DNA from: an uncultured Clostridia bacterium
Lineage (GTDB): Bacteria; Bacillota; Clostridia; TANB77; CAG-508
DNA length: 42,302 nucleotides
Reading direction: 5' to 3'
Assembly (NCBI GenBank): GCA_944389225.1
Contig: CALXLP010000001.1
Location: forward strand, 1 to 42,302
Shown: piece after piece, positions 17,947 to 26,087 of the stretch
Numbering within the stretch: position 1 is the first letter of the stretch
Layout: each line of letters starts with the position of its first letter
The notes under the pieces: generated by a model
Seen by the model: the letters and a program-made list of their open reading frames with translations, nothing else
Databases searched by the model: none
What the model was told of the DNA's origin: nothing
Position numbers and translations under genes: made by a program

Positions 17947-18260
17947 TAAATCTGTCTACTACTTAAATCTATCATTAAATCCATATTATCATCTTTAGCT
18001 GCTTTATTTTTTCTAATTGCTCCACATGTCTTACACTTATAAATAATGACATAACCTTTTTTTCCATTAATTTCTAAAGAAACTGGTTCTAAATCTCCAT
18101 GACAAGTTTCTTGTCTATCTCCTGGATTTTTATCTACATGTTTCGAATGTAAACAATATGGACAATGATCTCGACAAGAATACCCTAATTTAGGAACTTT
18201 TTTTCCACAATTTTCGCATATAAATTCTTCATCTATTTCCGTAAATCTTCTATTCTCCAT
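17946..18260 (-). CDS. RNHCP-domain zinc-binding protein
   Basis: This 104-residue protein carries the RNHCP domain, named for its Arg-Asn-His-Cys-Pro-like motif; here it reads CRDHCPYCLHSKHVD. Cysteine pairs CENC (~14-17), CPYC and CKTC suggest zinc binding. The function of the family is not established. A longer frame reaches 18323, but the ATG at 18258-18260 has AAAGGAG six bases upstream and is the likely start. It follows the kinase-like gene, with a stem-loop (18280-18318) between them. Confidence 0.88.
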   Translation of the reverse strand: MENRRFTEIDEEFICENCGKKVPKLGYSCRDHCPYCLHSKHVDKNPGDRQETCHGDLEPVSLEINGKKGYVIIYKCKTCGAIRKNKAAKDDNMDLMIDLSSRQI

Positions 18261-18279
18261 TTTTTCTCCTTTTTCAATT

Positions 18280-18318
18280 AAAGGTTGCCATTTTAACAAG
18301 TCCCCTTTGGCAACCTTT
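18280..18318. promoter_or_regulatory. Stem-loop between kinase-like gene and RNHCP gene
   Basis: Perfect 11-base arms AAAGGTTGCCA and TGGCAACCTTT enclose a 17-base loop with AAGGGGACTTG on the minus strand. It lies nine bases past the kinase-like stop and about 20 upstream of the RNHCP start. There is no T-run, so a processing or mRNA-stability element, or a 5' regulatory hairpin, is more likely than a terminator. Confidence 0.55.
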
Positions 18319-18326
18319 AACATTTT

Positions 18327-19967
18327 CTAATATTTAAAATCTCCTCCACCTAAAAACTCTTTTAATAAAGAATTATTTGGTACATATTCTTTAGGTATTT
18401 CCTCAAAATATTTTAACATATTCATTAGTCTAGATGCTTCTGCATATTCTGGGTCTTCTTTTGTAATTTCTTTTAATAATGGCATAATAATTGGTTTTAA
18501 AGCTCCTATTTCATATACTAATGATGTATTAAATATAAAGTTGGATTCTTCCTGGAATGGGAATATATTTTTCTTTTCTCCTTCATTTACTTTATTCCAA
18601 GTAGCAATTGTTTGTTTTGCTGAATATCCTCTAAATTGATAATCTCTTACAATTCTTCTAATTAATCTTGTATCTGTTGTAGATATTCTATTAAATCTAT
18701 CTAAATTTAATACTGTTAGAGCACTAATATACACTTTATATTTTTGTTCTGCTGGTATTTTACTGGTTAATTTATCATTTAAACAATGAATGCCTTCTAT
18801 AACCAATACTTCGTCCTCTTCTAATTTTAATTTTTTACCATTATATCTTTTAGTACCTACATGGAAATCAAATTCTGGCATTTCTACTTCTTCACCATTT
18901 AATAATCTTGTTAAATGATCATTAAATAGTTCTAAATCTATTGCTTCTAAACATTCAAAATCATAATCTCCATTTTCATCTCTTGGTGTATCTTTTCTTT
19001 CTACAAAATAATTATCTACAGAAATAGTTACCGGTTTTATTCTGTTTAATTTTAATTGAATACCCAGTCTTTGGGCAAAAGTTGTTTTTCCTGATGATGA
19101 AGGACCTGCAATCAATATCATTTTTATATTTTTATTTTTTGATATATTATCTGCAATTTTGGCTATTTTCTTTTCATGTAAAGCTTCTGCTAATAAGATA
19201 ATATCTTTAATTGTTCCTTCTTTTATGGCTTCATTAATACGATATACTCTTTCAATTTTCATAATTTTATTGATATCATCATATTCTTCCATAGCCCAAG
19301 CTAATTTTTTATTTTTTACAAATTTAGGCATTCTTTCTGGATCACTTTGGCTTGGATATCTAACTAAAAAACCATCATTATATTTTACAATTTCAAAGAT
19401 TTTCGTAACCCCTGTTCGATTAGCCAAAGTTCCATAACAATAGTTATAATAATCTTCACAATAATACATATAAATTTCATTATTACCTTCTAAATCTAAT
19501 TGCAATCTTCCCTTTGAGCTTTGAGTTTCATTGAAAAATTTTGTAGCTTCTTCCCTATTCATAATCACTTGTCTAATAGGAAGATCTTCTTTTACAATTT
19601 TTCTCACTTCTTGTGTTAATTCTTCTAAAAATGAATCTGTTACTTCTTCATCTATTAAATCGCAAAACATCGAATTTGATAATTGATAATTCACTTCCAT
19701 TTTTTTATTAGGACAAATCTTTTCAAAAGCCTTTCCAACTATATATACTAAAGTCCTTCTGTATACTTTCATTCCTTCCTTTGAAGAAATATCAATTAAT
19801 TCTATTTTTCCATCTTCTTCTATCATAGATTCTAAGTTTTTATATTCGTTATTAAAAATAGCAGCTACGACTGTATACTCGCTATTTTCAATTTCTTCTT
19901 TTAGCAATTCACTTATTGTCATTGGTTTATCTAATTCCATTACCTTGTCTTTATATTGTATTTTCAT
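18327..19967 (-). CDS. TGS-domain uridine kinase-like nucleoside kinase
   Basis: This 546-residue protein joins an N-terminal TGS plus threonyl-tRNA-synthetase-like second domain (~1-230) to a C-terminal uridine-kinase domain (~280-480). The P-loop is AGPSSSGKTT (~287-296), followed by ISVDNYFVER and by VLVIEGIHCLN. Such fusions are common in Firmicutes and are annotated as nucleoside or uridine kinases. The precise substrate is not established. The upstream in-frame ATG at 20030 lacks a site, whereas the ATG at 19965-19967 has AAGGAGGAG directly upstream. Confidence 0.9.
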   Translation of the reverse strand: MKIQYKDKVMELDKPMTISELLKEEIENSEYTVVAAIFNNEYKNLESMIEEDGKIELIDISSKEGMKVYRRTLVYIVGKAFEKICPNKKMEVNYQLSNSMFCDLIDEEVTDSFLEELTQEVRKIVKEDLPIRQVIMNREEATKFFNETQSSKGRLQLDLEGNNEIYMYYCEDYYNYCYGTLANRTGVTKIFEIVKYNDGFLVRYPSQSDPERMPKFVKNKKLAWAMEEYDDINKIMKIERVYRINEAIKEGTIKDIILLAEALHEKKIAKIADNISKNKNIKMILIAGPSSSGKTTFAQRLGIQLKLNRIKPVTISVDNYFVERKDTPRDENGDYDFECLEAIDLELFNDHLTRLLNGEEVEMPEFDFHVGTKRYNGKKLKLEEDEVLVIEGIHCLNDKLTSKIPAEQKYKVYISALTVLNLDRFNRISTTDTRLIRRIVRDYQFRGYSAKQTIATWNKVNEGEKKNIFPFQEESNFIFNTSLVYEIGALKPIIMPLLKEITKEDPEYAEASRLMNMLKYFEEIPKEYVPNNSLLKEFLGGGDFKY

Positions 19968-20115
19968 ATAACTCCTCCTTTTGTTTTTCCCCAATTCATT
20001 GTATATGAAATCAAATTTTAAGTCAAGCATTATAAAAACTTGTCAAAATATACCACTAAAATATATTTTCTGATACAATTTTTTTCAGCATTTTTCCTGT
20101 CAGAATATTTTTTAT

Positions 20116-20144
20116 GAATATAAAGTTATCTTTTGGGATATATT
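20116..20144 (+). promoter_or_regulatory. Possible sigma-G-type promoter for sspH
   Basis: GAATA (20116-20120) followed about 18 bases later by ATATATT resembles the forespore sigma-G pattern (GHATR - CATWHTA) only partly. Expression of ssp genes in the forespore is expected from family knowledge. Treat as a weak candidate. Confidence 0.3.
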
Positions 20145-20175
20145 TTTATTAGTATGATTTTTGGGAGGGATTTTT

Positions 20176-20358
20176 ATGGATATTTCTAGAATTAATTCTA
20201 TATTAGCTAATAAAGAAAAGTGTGATGTTTTTTATGATGATAGACCTGTATGGATTCAAGGAGTAAATGATAACATAGCCAAAGTAGGATTTATTGACAA
20301 TTTTGAAGAAAAAGATGTCTTTATTCAAGATTTATATGAAAGAAATTTATATAATTAA
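20176..20358 (+). CDS. sspH: SspH-family small acid-soluble spore protein
   Basis: This 60-residue protein fits the H-type small acid-soluble spore proteins of spore formers. It starts MDISRINSILANKEKCDVFYD and carries PVWIQGV and DVFIQDLYE, which align with the pattern MDI.RA.EI......V.Y.G.PI.IQ.V....VPV..L. It shows that the organism makes endospores. GGGAGGGA lies five bases before the ATG at 20176; an in-frame TTG at 20161 is too far upstream. It is a single gene with a terminator after it. Confidence 0.85.
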   Translation: MDISRINSILANKEKCDVFYDDRPVWIQGVNDNIAKVGFIDNFEEKDVFIQDLYERNLYN

Positions 20359-20397
20359 AATTAATTTAAAAAATATATAATTCTAAACTATTTAAAC

Positions 20398-20450
20398 AAA
20401 AATGAATCCAAAATGTTAAACTTTTTTCTAACATTTTTGGATTCATTTTA
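20398..20450. terminator. Bidirectional terminator between sspH and D-LDH gene
   Basis: Arms of about 20 bases, AAAATGAATCCAAAA-TGTTA and TAACATTTTTGGATTCATTT, pair almost perfectly around an 11-base loop, with A and T tracts outside. It serves both convergent genes. Confidence 0.85.
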
Positions 20451-20456
20451 ATATCT

Positions 20457-21443
20457 TTAAAGTTCGTTTTCACATGTTCCAGTTTCCATTTCATTTTTTA
20501 TATTTTCTAATGTATCACTGGCAATTTTATTTAAAGCTTCTTTTGTAAAGAATGCTTGATGAGAAGTAATAAATACATTTGGCATAGAAAGTAATATAGA
20601 TAGGTTTTTATCTCTTACATAGCTATTAGACATATCTCTTAAGAAAAATTCTTCTTCATCTTCATATACATCTAATCCTACTCCACCAATTTTACCTTCT
20701 GATAGTTTTTGAACAAGGTCATTTGTATTAATTAATTTTCCTCTACTACAGTTAATGATAATAACACCTTTTTTCATTTTTGCAATACTTTCTTTATTTA
20801 TCATTTTTTCTGTATCTTTTAATAATGGACAATGTAAAGAAATAATATCAGATTCTTTGTATAATGTATCTAAATCTACATATTCGAATCCAACCTCTTC
20901 TCTAAATTTTTCATCATGATAAGTATCATAAGCAATAATGTTTGTTCCAAATCCTTTCATAATATTGATGAAGGCTTTTCCAATTCTTCCTGTACCAATA
21001 ACACCTACTGTTTTACCATGAATATCAAATCCTAATAGTCCATCTAAAGAGAAATTATATTTTCTAGTTCTTTGATATGATTTATATAATTTTCTATTAA
21101 TACTTAATAACAAACCAACAGCGTGTTCTGCAACTGCATATGGAGAATATTGTGGTACACGTACAATTTTTAAGTTACCTTTTTCTTCTATGTCAACATT
21201 GTTAAATCCAGCACATCTTAATGCTAATATTTTAACACCATTTTCTTCTAATATTTTTAGTGTTTTGGCATCTGCTTTGTCATTTACGAAAATACATACA
21301 ACATCAAATCCTTTTGTCAATGGTGCTGTTTCACTGTTTAATTTTGATTCAAAATAAGTAATATCATATTTGTATTCCTTATTATATTTGTTGAATACTT
21401 CTTTATCATAATTTTTTGTATCAAAAAAAGCTATTTTTACCAT
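20457..21443 (-). CDS. D-lactate dehydrogenase / 2-hydroxyacid dehydrogenase
   Basis: This 328-residue protein reduces pyruvate to D-lactate with NADH, or acts on a similar 2-oxoacid. Family features are the substrate-loop LRCAGFNNVDI with the catalytic Arg region, the NAD motif GVIGTGRIGKAF (~148-159), the segment NCSRGKLINT, and the catalytic His in TSHQAFFT (~298). It resembles E. coli LdhA in length and motif set. The ATG at 21441-21443 has AGGAGG upstream; a longer frame begins at 21482 without a site. It is a single gene that suggests lactate-forming fermentation. Confidence 0.9.
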   Translation of the reverse strand: MVKIAFFDTKNYDKEVFNKYNKEYKYDITYFESKLNSETAPLTKGFDVVCIFVNDKADAKTLKILEENGVKILALRCAGFNNVDIEEKGNLKIVRVPQYSPYAVAEHAVGLLLSINRKLYKSYQRTRKYNFSLDGLLGFDIHGKTVGVIGTGRIGKAFINIMKGFGTNIIAYDTYHDEKFREEVGFEYVDLDTLYKESDIISLHCPLLKDTEKMINKESIAKMKKGVIIINCSRGKLINTNDLVQKLSEGKIGGVGLDVYEDEEEFFLRDMSNSYVRDKNLSILLSMPNVFITSHQAFFTKEALNKIASDTLENIKNEMETGTCENEL

Positions 21444-21548
21444 TTTAATTCCTCCTAAATTATTAAATTTCAACTCTAACATTATATAACTATTTTATGG
21501 AAATTTCAATAGATTATTCTTTAAATTTCAATGTTTCAGACAAAACAA

Positions 21549-21578
21549 ATGAACTTCAAAGTTTCCTTTAAAGTTCAT
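21549..21578. terminator. Hairpin at the 3' end of the ABC-F gene
   Basis: ATGAACTT...AAGTTCAT arms with an inner partial match form a hairpin that includes the last codons and stop of the ABC-F gene, followed by a T-rich tract on the minus strand. A weak intrinsic terminator is likely. Confidence 0.5.
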
Positions 21579-23481
21579 CATTCAAATTTTCCCATTCTTG
21601 CATTTTTTCTTCTATTTCTTGATTCATTTTTTGTATTTCTTCTTGTAATTCGTTTAGTTTTATATAATCTGAAGCATTTTCTTCTTTTGTCATCTCTTTT
21701 TCAATATCTTCAATTTTCTTTTCCTTATCATTAATTTCTTTTTCAATTTTATTCATCTTATTTTGTATTCGATTTCTCTCTTTTTCTATAAAATATGGAT
21801 TGGTTTCTTTTTTCTTATTTTTTTCCTGTTTTGTATTTTCTCCTACTTCTTTTGTTTCATCAATTATATCTTCTTGATTTTCTTTATATTCTAAAAACTC
21901 TTGATAATTCTTGTTATAAAATGTTACTTTTCCATTTTCGAATTCTAATATACAATCTGCAAGTTTATTTACAAAATATCTATCGTGAGATACAAAAATT
22001 AGGGTTCCTGTATATTCTTTTAGGATATTTTCTAAACTTTCTTTCCCCACAATGTCCATATGATTTGTTGGTTCATCTAATAATAAGACATTTGGTTGTT
22101 TCTTTAAAATTTTGCATAATTGTAATCTTCCTCTTTCTCCTCCTGATAGTACATTTATTTTCTTAAAAACATCTTCTCCTGTAAATAGAAATGTTCCTAA
22201 CAAAGTTCTTGCCTGTGTTGTTGTTAATTCTGGAAAGTTTTGCGTTATCTCCTCAAATACGGTATTTTCCGGATTTGAAAATTCCATCTGTTGGTCAAAA
22301 TATCCTGTTTGCACATGATATCCAAATTCAAATTCTCCCTTAATTTTAGGTATATTTCCATTTAGTGTTTTTAGCAATGTTGATTTTCCAGTTCCATTTT
22401 CTCCAATGATAGCTAATTTCTGCCCTTTATATAATTCAAAAGAGATTTCTGCAATCGGTTTATCATACCCAATTTCTAGCTTGTCTACTTTTAATACCAT
22501 TTTTCCACTTTGTACTTTTACATCGAAATTCGCATAAAATGTTTTTAAATCATATTCTTCTGGTTTTTCTATGATTGTCATTTGTTCAATCTTTTTTAAT
22601 TTAGATAATGCCATTTTCGCTTTGGTTGGTTTATATCGAAATCTATCTGCAATAGTTTGTAGTCTTTTGATTTCTGCTTGTTGATATTCATAATCTTTTA
22701 GTTGCTTTTCATATCGTTCCTTTTTCTGCCTTTCAAAATCTGCATAATTTCCTTTATATTCCACCATACTGGCATATTCTATCTCGTATACTTTATTAAC
22801 AATTTTATCTAAAAACATTCTATCATGTGATACTATGACAACTGCTTTTGGATAATTTTTTAAATAATTTTCTAACCATTCAATTGCTACAATATCTAGA
22901 TGGTTTGTTGGTTCGTCCAATAATAAAATATCTGGTTTGCTTAATAATAACTTTAAAAAAGCAATTTTTGTTCGTTGTCCTCCAGAAAATTCACTTATTT
23001 TTTTATCTTTATCTTCTTCCTTAAAACCAAATTTTTTAATAGCTGTTTCATATTCTTTTTTATATAGATATCCCCCCTGTATTTCATATTGTTCTAAGGT
23101 ATTTGTGTATTCTTTTATGAGTTTCTCATCTGTATTTTCTTGCAAAGCTTTTTCTTTTTCTTGTATTCTATTTTCTAAATTTAAAATTGGTTCATAAACT
23201 TCTAATATTTCCTCTAACATGGTTTTATTAGAATTTTCAAAGTTCATTTGTTGCAAATATCCAATCACAGGATTTCCTTGTTTATATATATGAAATTTTT
23301 CTTCTCCAATTCCCTCTTCTAAAATTTCATTATCTATAAGGGCATTTAAAAAGGTGGTTTTTCCTGCTCCATTTCTTCCAACAATCGCTATTTTATCTTT
23401 TTCTTTTATTTCAAAATTAATTTCTTCTAATATGGTTTCTGCTCCATAAGATATAGAGCCATTTACAATTCTGTAGTTCAT
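21568..23481 (-). CDS. ABC-F family ATPase (ribosome-associated)
   Basis: This 637-residue protein has two ABC ATPase cassettes and no membrane segments, the ABC-F layout. These proteins bind the ribosomal E site and act in translation or antibiotic protection. Cassette 1 has Walker A GRNGAGKTT (35-43), signature FSGGQ and Walker B ILLLDEPTNHLD. Cassette 2 has GENGTGKST, LSGGERG and VLLLDEPTNHMD. A basic interdomain linker (~240-300) and a long C-terminal coiled coil (~540-637) are present. The C-terminal coiled coil is as in YdiF/Uup-type members. It follows a decayed small gene by 22 bases. Whether it gives resistance cannot be told. Confidence 0.94.
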   Translation of the reverse strand: MNYRIVNGSISYGAETILEEINFEIKEKDKIAIVGRNGAGKTTFLNALIDNEILEEGIGEEKFHIYKQGNPVIGYLQQMNFENSNKTMLEEILEVYEPILNLENRIQEKEKALQENTDEKLIKEYTNTLEQYEIQGGYLYKKEYETAIKKFGFKEEDKDKKISEFSGGQRTKIAFLKLLLSKPDILLLDEPTNHLDIVAIEWLENYLKNYPKAVVIVSHDRMFLDKIVNKVYEIEYASMVEYKGNYADFERQKKERYEKQLKDYEYQQAEIKRLQTIADRFRYKPTKAKMALSKLKKIEQMTIIEKPEEYDLKTFYANFDVKVQSGKMVLKVDKLEIGYDKPIAEISFELYKGQKLAIIGENGTGKSTLLKTLNGNIPKIKGEFEFGYHVQTGYFDQQMEFSNPENTVFEEITQNFPELTTTQARTLLGTFLFTGEDVFKKINVLSGGERGRLQLCKILKKQPNVLLLDEPTNHMDIVGKESLENILKEYTGTLIFVSHDRYFVNKLADCILEFENGKVTFYNKNYQEFLEYKENQEDIIDETKEVGENTKQEKNKKKETNPYFIEKERNRIQNKMNKIEKEINDKEKKIEDIEKEMTKEENASDYIKLNELQEEIQKMNQEIEEKMQEWENLNDEL

Positions 23482-23502
23482 TTTTTATCTTCCTTTATAT
23501 AT

Positions 23503-23783
23503 TTATTCTCTTTCTACAATCGTTACTTTTATTTTATCTCCTGTTCTACATCATAAGGAAATTCAATATCTCGAGTTTCACTTAAATGGACAAAGGAACC
23601 ACAATTCCTGTGATTCCATGCCTTGGCTTACCTAATTCGGATTGAATCAATCAATTGACTTGGACCCCTTTCTTTGTTTTTAGCCATCTCGGGTTTAAAA
23701 AGTTTCTCGCCTTTCATTTCATCTATCTTCTCTCCAAGATTACTCTTTCCTCTCTTCACAAAAAAAGGTTTATTCCGTTCCAT
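23503..23783 (-). pseudogene. Decayed small gene upstream of the ABC-F gene
   Basis: A strong ribosome site AAGGAGG precedes ATG at 23781-23783, and the first frame encodes 51 residues (MERNKPFFVKRGKSNLGEKI..., stop 23628-23630). After the stop, protein-like sequence continues in other frames: ELGKPRHGITGIVVP, then LSETRDIEFPYDVEQ, then GDKIKVTIVERE ending at 23503. One +1 and two -1 shifts would join them into ~93 residues. I do not recognise the family. Codons such as CGG and CCC are unlike those of its neighbours. It may be a remnant of a transferred gene; a regulatory leader ORF for the ABC-F gene is the alternative. Confidence 0.5.
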
Positions 23784-23830
23784 GTGTTTTCCTCCTTTTT
23801 ACTGCTTATTAGAATGTTCCTATGATAGAA

Positions 23831-23859
23831 ATTTTACCATATTTTTACACTAATAACAA
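23831..23859 (-). promoter_or_regulatory. Candidate promoter for the small remnant gene and ABC-F
   Basis: On the minus strand TTGTTA (23859-23854) and TAAAAT (23836-23831) are 17 bases apart, upstream of the ribosome site at ~23790. The boxes match 4 and 5 of 6 positions. It would transcribe the remnant and then the ABC-F gene. Confidence 0.45.
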
Positions 23860-23924
23860 CTTTTTGAACCATTCTCTATTTCAATCCCCAAAAAACTTCA
23901 TAACATTTTTATAAATTCTAAAAA

Positions 23925-23962
23925 TGTCCAAACAGAAACGTCCCCAATTGTCCCAAATAGAC
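23925..23962. repeat. GGGAC-type repeat, copy 3, abutting glyS stop
   Basis: The core, read on the minus strand, is GGGACAATTGGGGACGTTTC and ends in TTTGGACAT. It is nearly the same as copy 4 at 29444-29480. It lies four bases from the glyS TAA. Confidence 0.65.
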
Positions 23963-23966
23963 AAAA

Positions 23967-25349
23967 TTAAAATTCTAATTTTTCTTCTAACCATTTTTCT
24001 ACATCATCAATTGGAATTCTAATTTGTTCCATTGTATCTCTATCTCTAATCGTTACTGTATTATCTTCAAGTGTATCAAAGTCTACTGTTAAACAATATG
24101 GTGTACCAATCTCATCTTCTCTTCTATATCTCTTTCCAATACTTCCTGTTTCATCATAATCACACATAAATTTCTTTGATAATTTTTCATGTACTTCTTG
24201 TGCTTTTTCTGATAATTTTTTAGATAATGGAAGTACCGCTATTTTAAATGGTGCTAATACTGGATGTAAATGTAATACAACTCTTGTATCTCCTTCACCA
24301 ATTTCTTCTTCATCATAAGCATTGCATAAAAATGCTAAAGCCACTCTATCTGCTCCTAAAGATGGTTCTATACAATATGGTACATATTTTTCGTTTGTTT
24401 CTGGGTCTGTATATGTGAAATCTTCTTTTGAAACTTTCATATGGCTCTTTAAGTCAAAGTCTGTTCTATCTGCAATTCCCCATAATTCTCCCCAACCAAA
24501 TGGGAACGTAAATTCAATATCTGTTGTTGCATTACTATAATGTGATAATTCTTCTTTTGAATGATCTCTTAATCTAATATTTTCTTCTTTGATTCCTAAA
24601 CTTAGTAACCAATTCTTACAGAATTCTTTCCAATATGCATGCCATTCTAAATCTGTTCCTGGTTTACAGAAAAATTCTAGTTCCATTTGTTCAAATTCTC
24701 TTGTTCTAAATGTAAAGTTTCCAGGTGTGATTTCATTTCTAAATGCTTTTCCAATTTGTGCAATTCCCATTGGTAATTTTCTTCTAGTTGTTCTCATTAC
24801 ATTTTTAAAGTTTACAAATATACCTTGTGCAGTTTCTGGTCTTAAATAGATTTCTGCTGTTTTATCTTCTGTTACTCCTTGGAATGTTTTAAACATTAAA
24901 TTGAATTTTCTAATATCTGTAAAATTTGTTTTTCCACAATTTGGACATGGTATTTTATTTTCATTAATAAAATCTATTAACTCTTTATCAGACATACCAT
25001 CTGCAATCATATCTTTTCCATTTTCATGTGCCCATTCTTCTATTAATTTATCTGCTCTATGTCTTGTTTTACATTCTTTACAATCGATTAATGGATCTGA
25101 GAAACCTCCTACATGTCCTGAAGCTACCCATGTTGTAGGATTCATTAATATCGCTGCATCTAATCCTACATTATATTTACTTTCTTGAATAAATTTCTTT
25201 CTCCATGCCATTTTGACATTGTTTTTTAATTCGTTTCCTAAAGGTCCATAATCCCAAGTATTTGCTAATCCTCCATAAATTTCTGAACCTGGGTAAATGT
25301 ATCCCCTATTTTTGCAAAGTGCTACTAAAGTATCCATTGATTTTAACAT
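23967..25349 (-). CDS. glyS: Glycyl-tRNA synthetase, dimeric class II
   Basis: This 460-residue enzyme charges tRNA-Gly with glycine. It is the single-chain alpha-2 type: motif 1 region near the start ([25 protein letters not shown]), zinc-ligand pairs CKEC and CPNC (~92 and ~135), motif 2 [21 protein letters not shown] (~204-224) and motif 3 [13 protein letters not shown] (~334-346). It ends with an anticodon-binding domain. AGGAGGAATTGTT precedes the ATG. A T-box leader lies upstream, separated from the gene by a fold-back element. That architecture is expected to raise expression when uncharged tRNA-Gly accumulates. Confidence 0.96.
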   Translation of the reverse strand: MLKSMDTLVALCKNRGYIYPGSEIYGGLANTWDYGPLGNELKNNVKMAWRKKFIQESKYNVGLDAAILMNPTTWVASGHVGGFSDPLIDCKECKTRHRADKLIEEWAHENGKDMIADGMSDKELIDFINENKIPCPNCGKTNFTDIRKFNLMFKTFQGVTEDKTAEIYLRPETAQGIFVNFKNVMRTTRRKLPMGIAQIGKAFRNEITPGNFTFRTREFEQMELEFFCKPGTDLEWHAYWKEFCKNWLLSLGIKEENIRLRDHSKEELSHYSNATTDIEFTFPFGWGELWGIADRTDFDLKSHMKVSKEDFTYTDPETNEKYVPYCIEPSLGADRVALAFLCNAYDEEEIGEGDTRVVLHLHPVLAPFKIAVLPLSKKLSEKAQEVHEKLSKKFMCDYDETGSIGKRYRREDEIGTPYCLTVDFDTLEDNTVTIRDRDTMEQIRIPIDDVEKWLEEKLEF

Positions 25350-25445
25350 AACAATTCCTCCTTCTAATTTTATTTGCCAGTAACATGAAAGTTTTTTTGT
25401 ATTATATAAGAAAATGCAATAAATAATAAATTTACCTCTGTTTTC

Positions 25446-25572
25446 TTAAATCGATTAGATTTATTATATAGTGCATTTTTGTGATTTATTTCAAGCCGAA
25501 GGTATACGCTTGTACATCAAGGTTTGAAATAAATTACGAAAATGTGCTAGATGATGAATCTAATCGATTTAA
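25446..25572. repeat. 127-bp fold-back element between T-box terminator and glyS
   Basis: Arms that begin and end with TTAAATCGATTAGATT pair along about 50 bases, with a few mismatches, around a ~23-base tip that contains GTACAAGCG on the minus strand. AAGCCGAAGG lies at 25493-25502. No ORF is present. It starts immediately after the U-run of the T-box terminator. Motifs in the tip resemble those in the element at 5658-5847 (GTACAGCG, AAGCCGAGG), so both may belong to one family of MITE-like palindromes. Confidence 0.65.
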
Positions 25573-25573
25573 A

Positions 25574-25784
25574 CAAAAAAACTTCCATACCTAGCATAAG
25601 CTAGGGACGAAAGTTATATTCCGCGTTTCCACCCTATTTCCTAAAACTAAAAGTTTTAAGCACCTTCATTTCTAAATCTACTCCAAAGCTCCCCATACTT
25701 ATTTATTGCTGGTATCTCACCTTCACCAACTCTCTTTAAATAAATGTTACAGTATTTTTTCTTCTTCACCGTAGATATTTAATT
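25574..25784 (-). promoter_or_regulatory. T-box riboswitch, glycine-type by context
   Basis: The T-box sequence AGGGTGGAAACGCGG lies at 25635-25621 on the minus strand, close to the consensus AGGGTGGNACCGCG. Upstream are a Stem I region (AGAGAGTTGG, GGTGAGATACC) and a stem III AAAACT-TTT-AGTTTT. The intrinsic terminator has arms in 25580-25615 (CCCTAGC-TTAT-GCTAGG core) and a U-run at 25580-25574. Uncharged tRNA-Gly should favour the antiterminator and switch on glyS. I could not assign the specifier codon with certainty; glycine is inferred from the gene. Confidence 0.9.
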
Positions 25785-25790
25785 TTATAT

Positions 25791-25819
25791 ATTTTATTAT
25801 CTTTATTTAAAAAAGTCAA
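25791..25819 (-). promoter_or_regulatory. Promoter for the T-box leader and glyS
   Basis: On the minus strand TTGACT (25819-25814) and TAAAAT (25796-25791) are 17 bases apart. A start near 25784 would place the leader start just before the Stem I region. Confidence 0.65.
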
Positions 25820-25837
25820 TAATTTTCAAAAAAAATA

Positions 25838-25866
25838 TTGATAAAATCTTTTTTTTATGCTAATAT
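25838..25866 (+). promoter_or_regulatory. Promoter for tRNA-Trp
   Basis: TTGATA (25838-25843) and TAATAT (25861-25866) are 17 bases apart, about 28 bases before the tRNA. It is back to back with the glyS leader promoter. Confidence 0.6.
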
Positions 25867-25893
25867 ATTAATTGTTCTAATTAAATTATTGAT

Positions 25894-25968
25894 AGGGGTA
25901 TAGTGTTAATGGTAGCACATCGGTCTCCAAAACCGCCTGTGAGGGTTCGAATCCTTCTACCCCTGCCA
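25894..25968 (+). tRNA. tRNA-Trp (CCA anticodon)
   Basis: A full cloverleaf can be folded. The acceptor stem AGGGGTA pairs with TACCCCT, and the discriminator base is G followed by an encoded CCA. The anticodon arm CGGTCTCCAAAACCG holds the anticodon CCA in the loop. The T arm contains GGTTCGAATCC. It is an isolated tRNA with its own promoter and a terminator at 25971-26016. Confidence 0.95.
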
Positions 25969-25970
25969 CA

Positions 25971-26016
25971 ATGGAAACCAAACTGTGCAACAGTTATATG
26001 GTTTCTATTTTTTATG
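25971..26016 (+). terminator. Terminator of tRNA-Trp
   Basis: ATGGAAACCA pairs with TGGTTTCTAT and encloses an inner AACTGT-ACAGTT stem; a T-rich run (TATTTTTTAT) follows. It directly follows the tRNA. Confidence 0.7.
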
Positions 26017-26032
26017 CAAAAATCCTAATTTT

Positions 26033-26058
26033 GATTAATAGGGACAATTTGGTGACAA
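26033..26058. repeat. Partial GGGAC-type repeat, copy 6
   Basis: ATAGGGACAATTTGGTGACAACA contains the GGGACAATT half of the repeats at 23925 and 29444. It appears degenerate, without a complete opposing arm. It lies between the tRNA-Trp terminator and the M23 peptidase gene. Confidence 0.45.
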
Positions 26059-26087
26059 CATAAATTTTTATTTTCTATTTAAACGAG

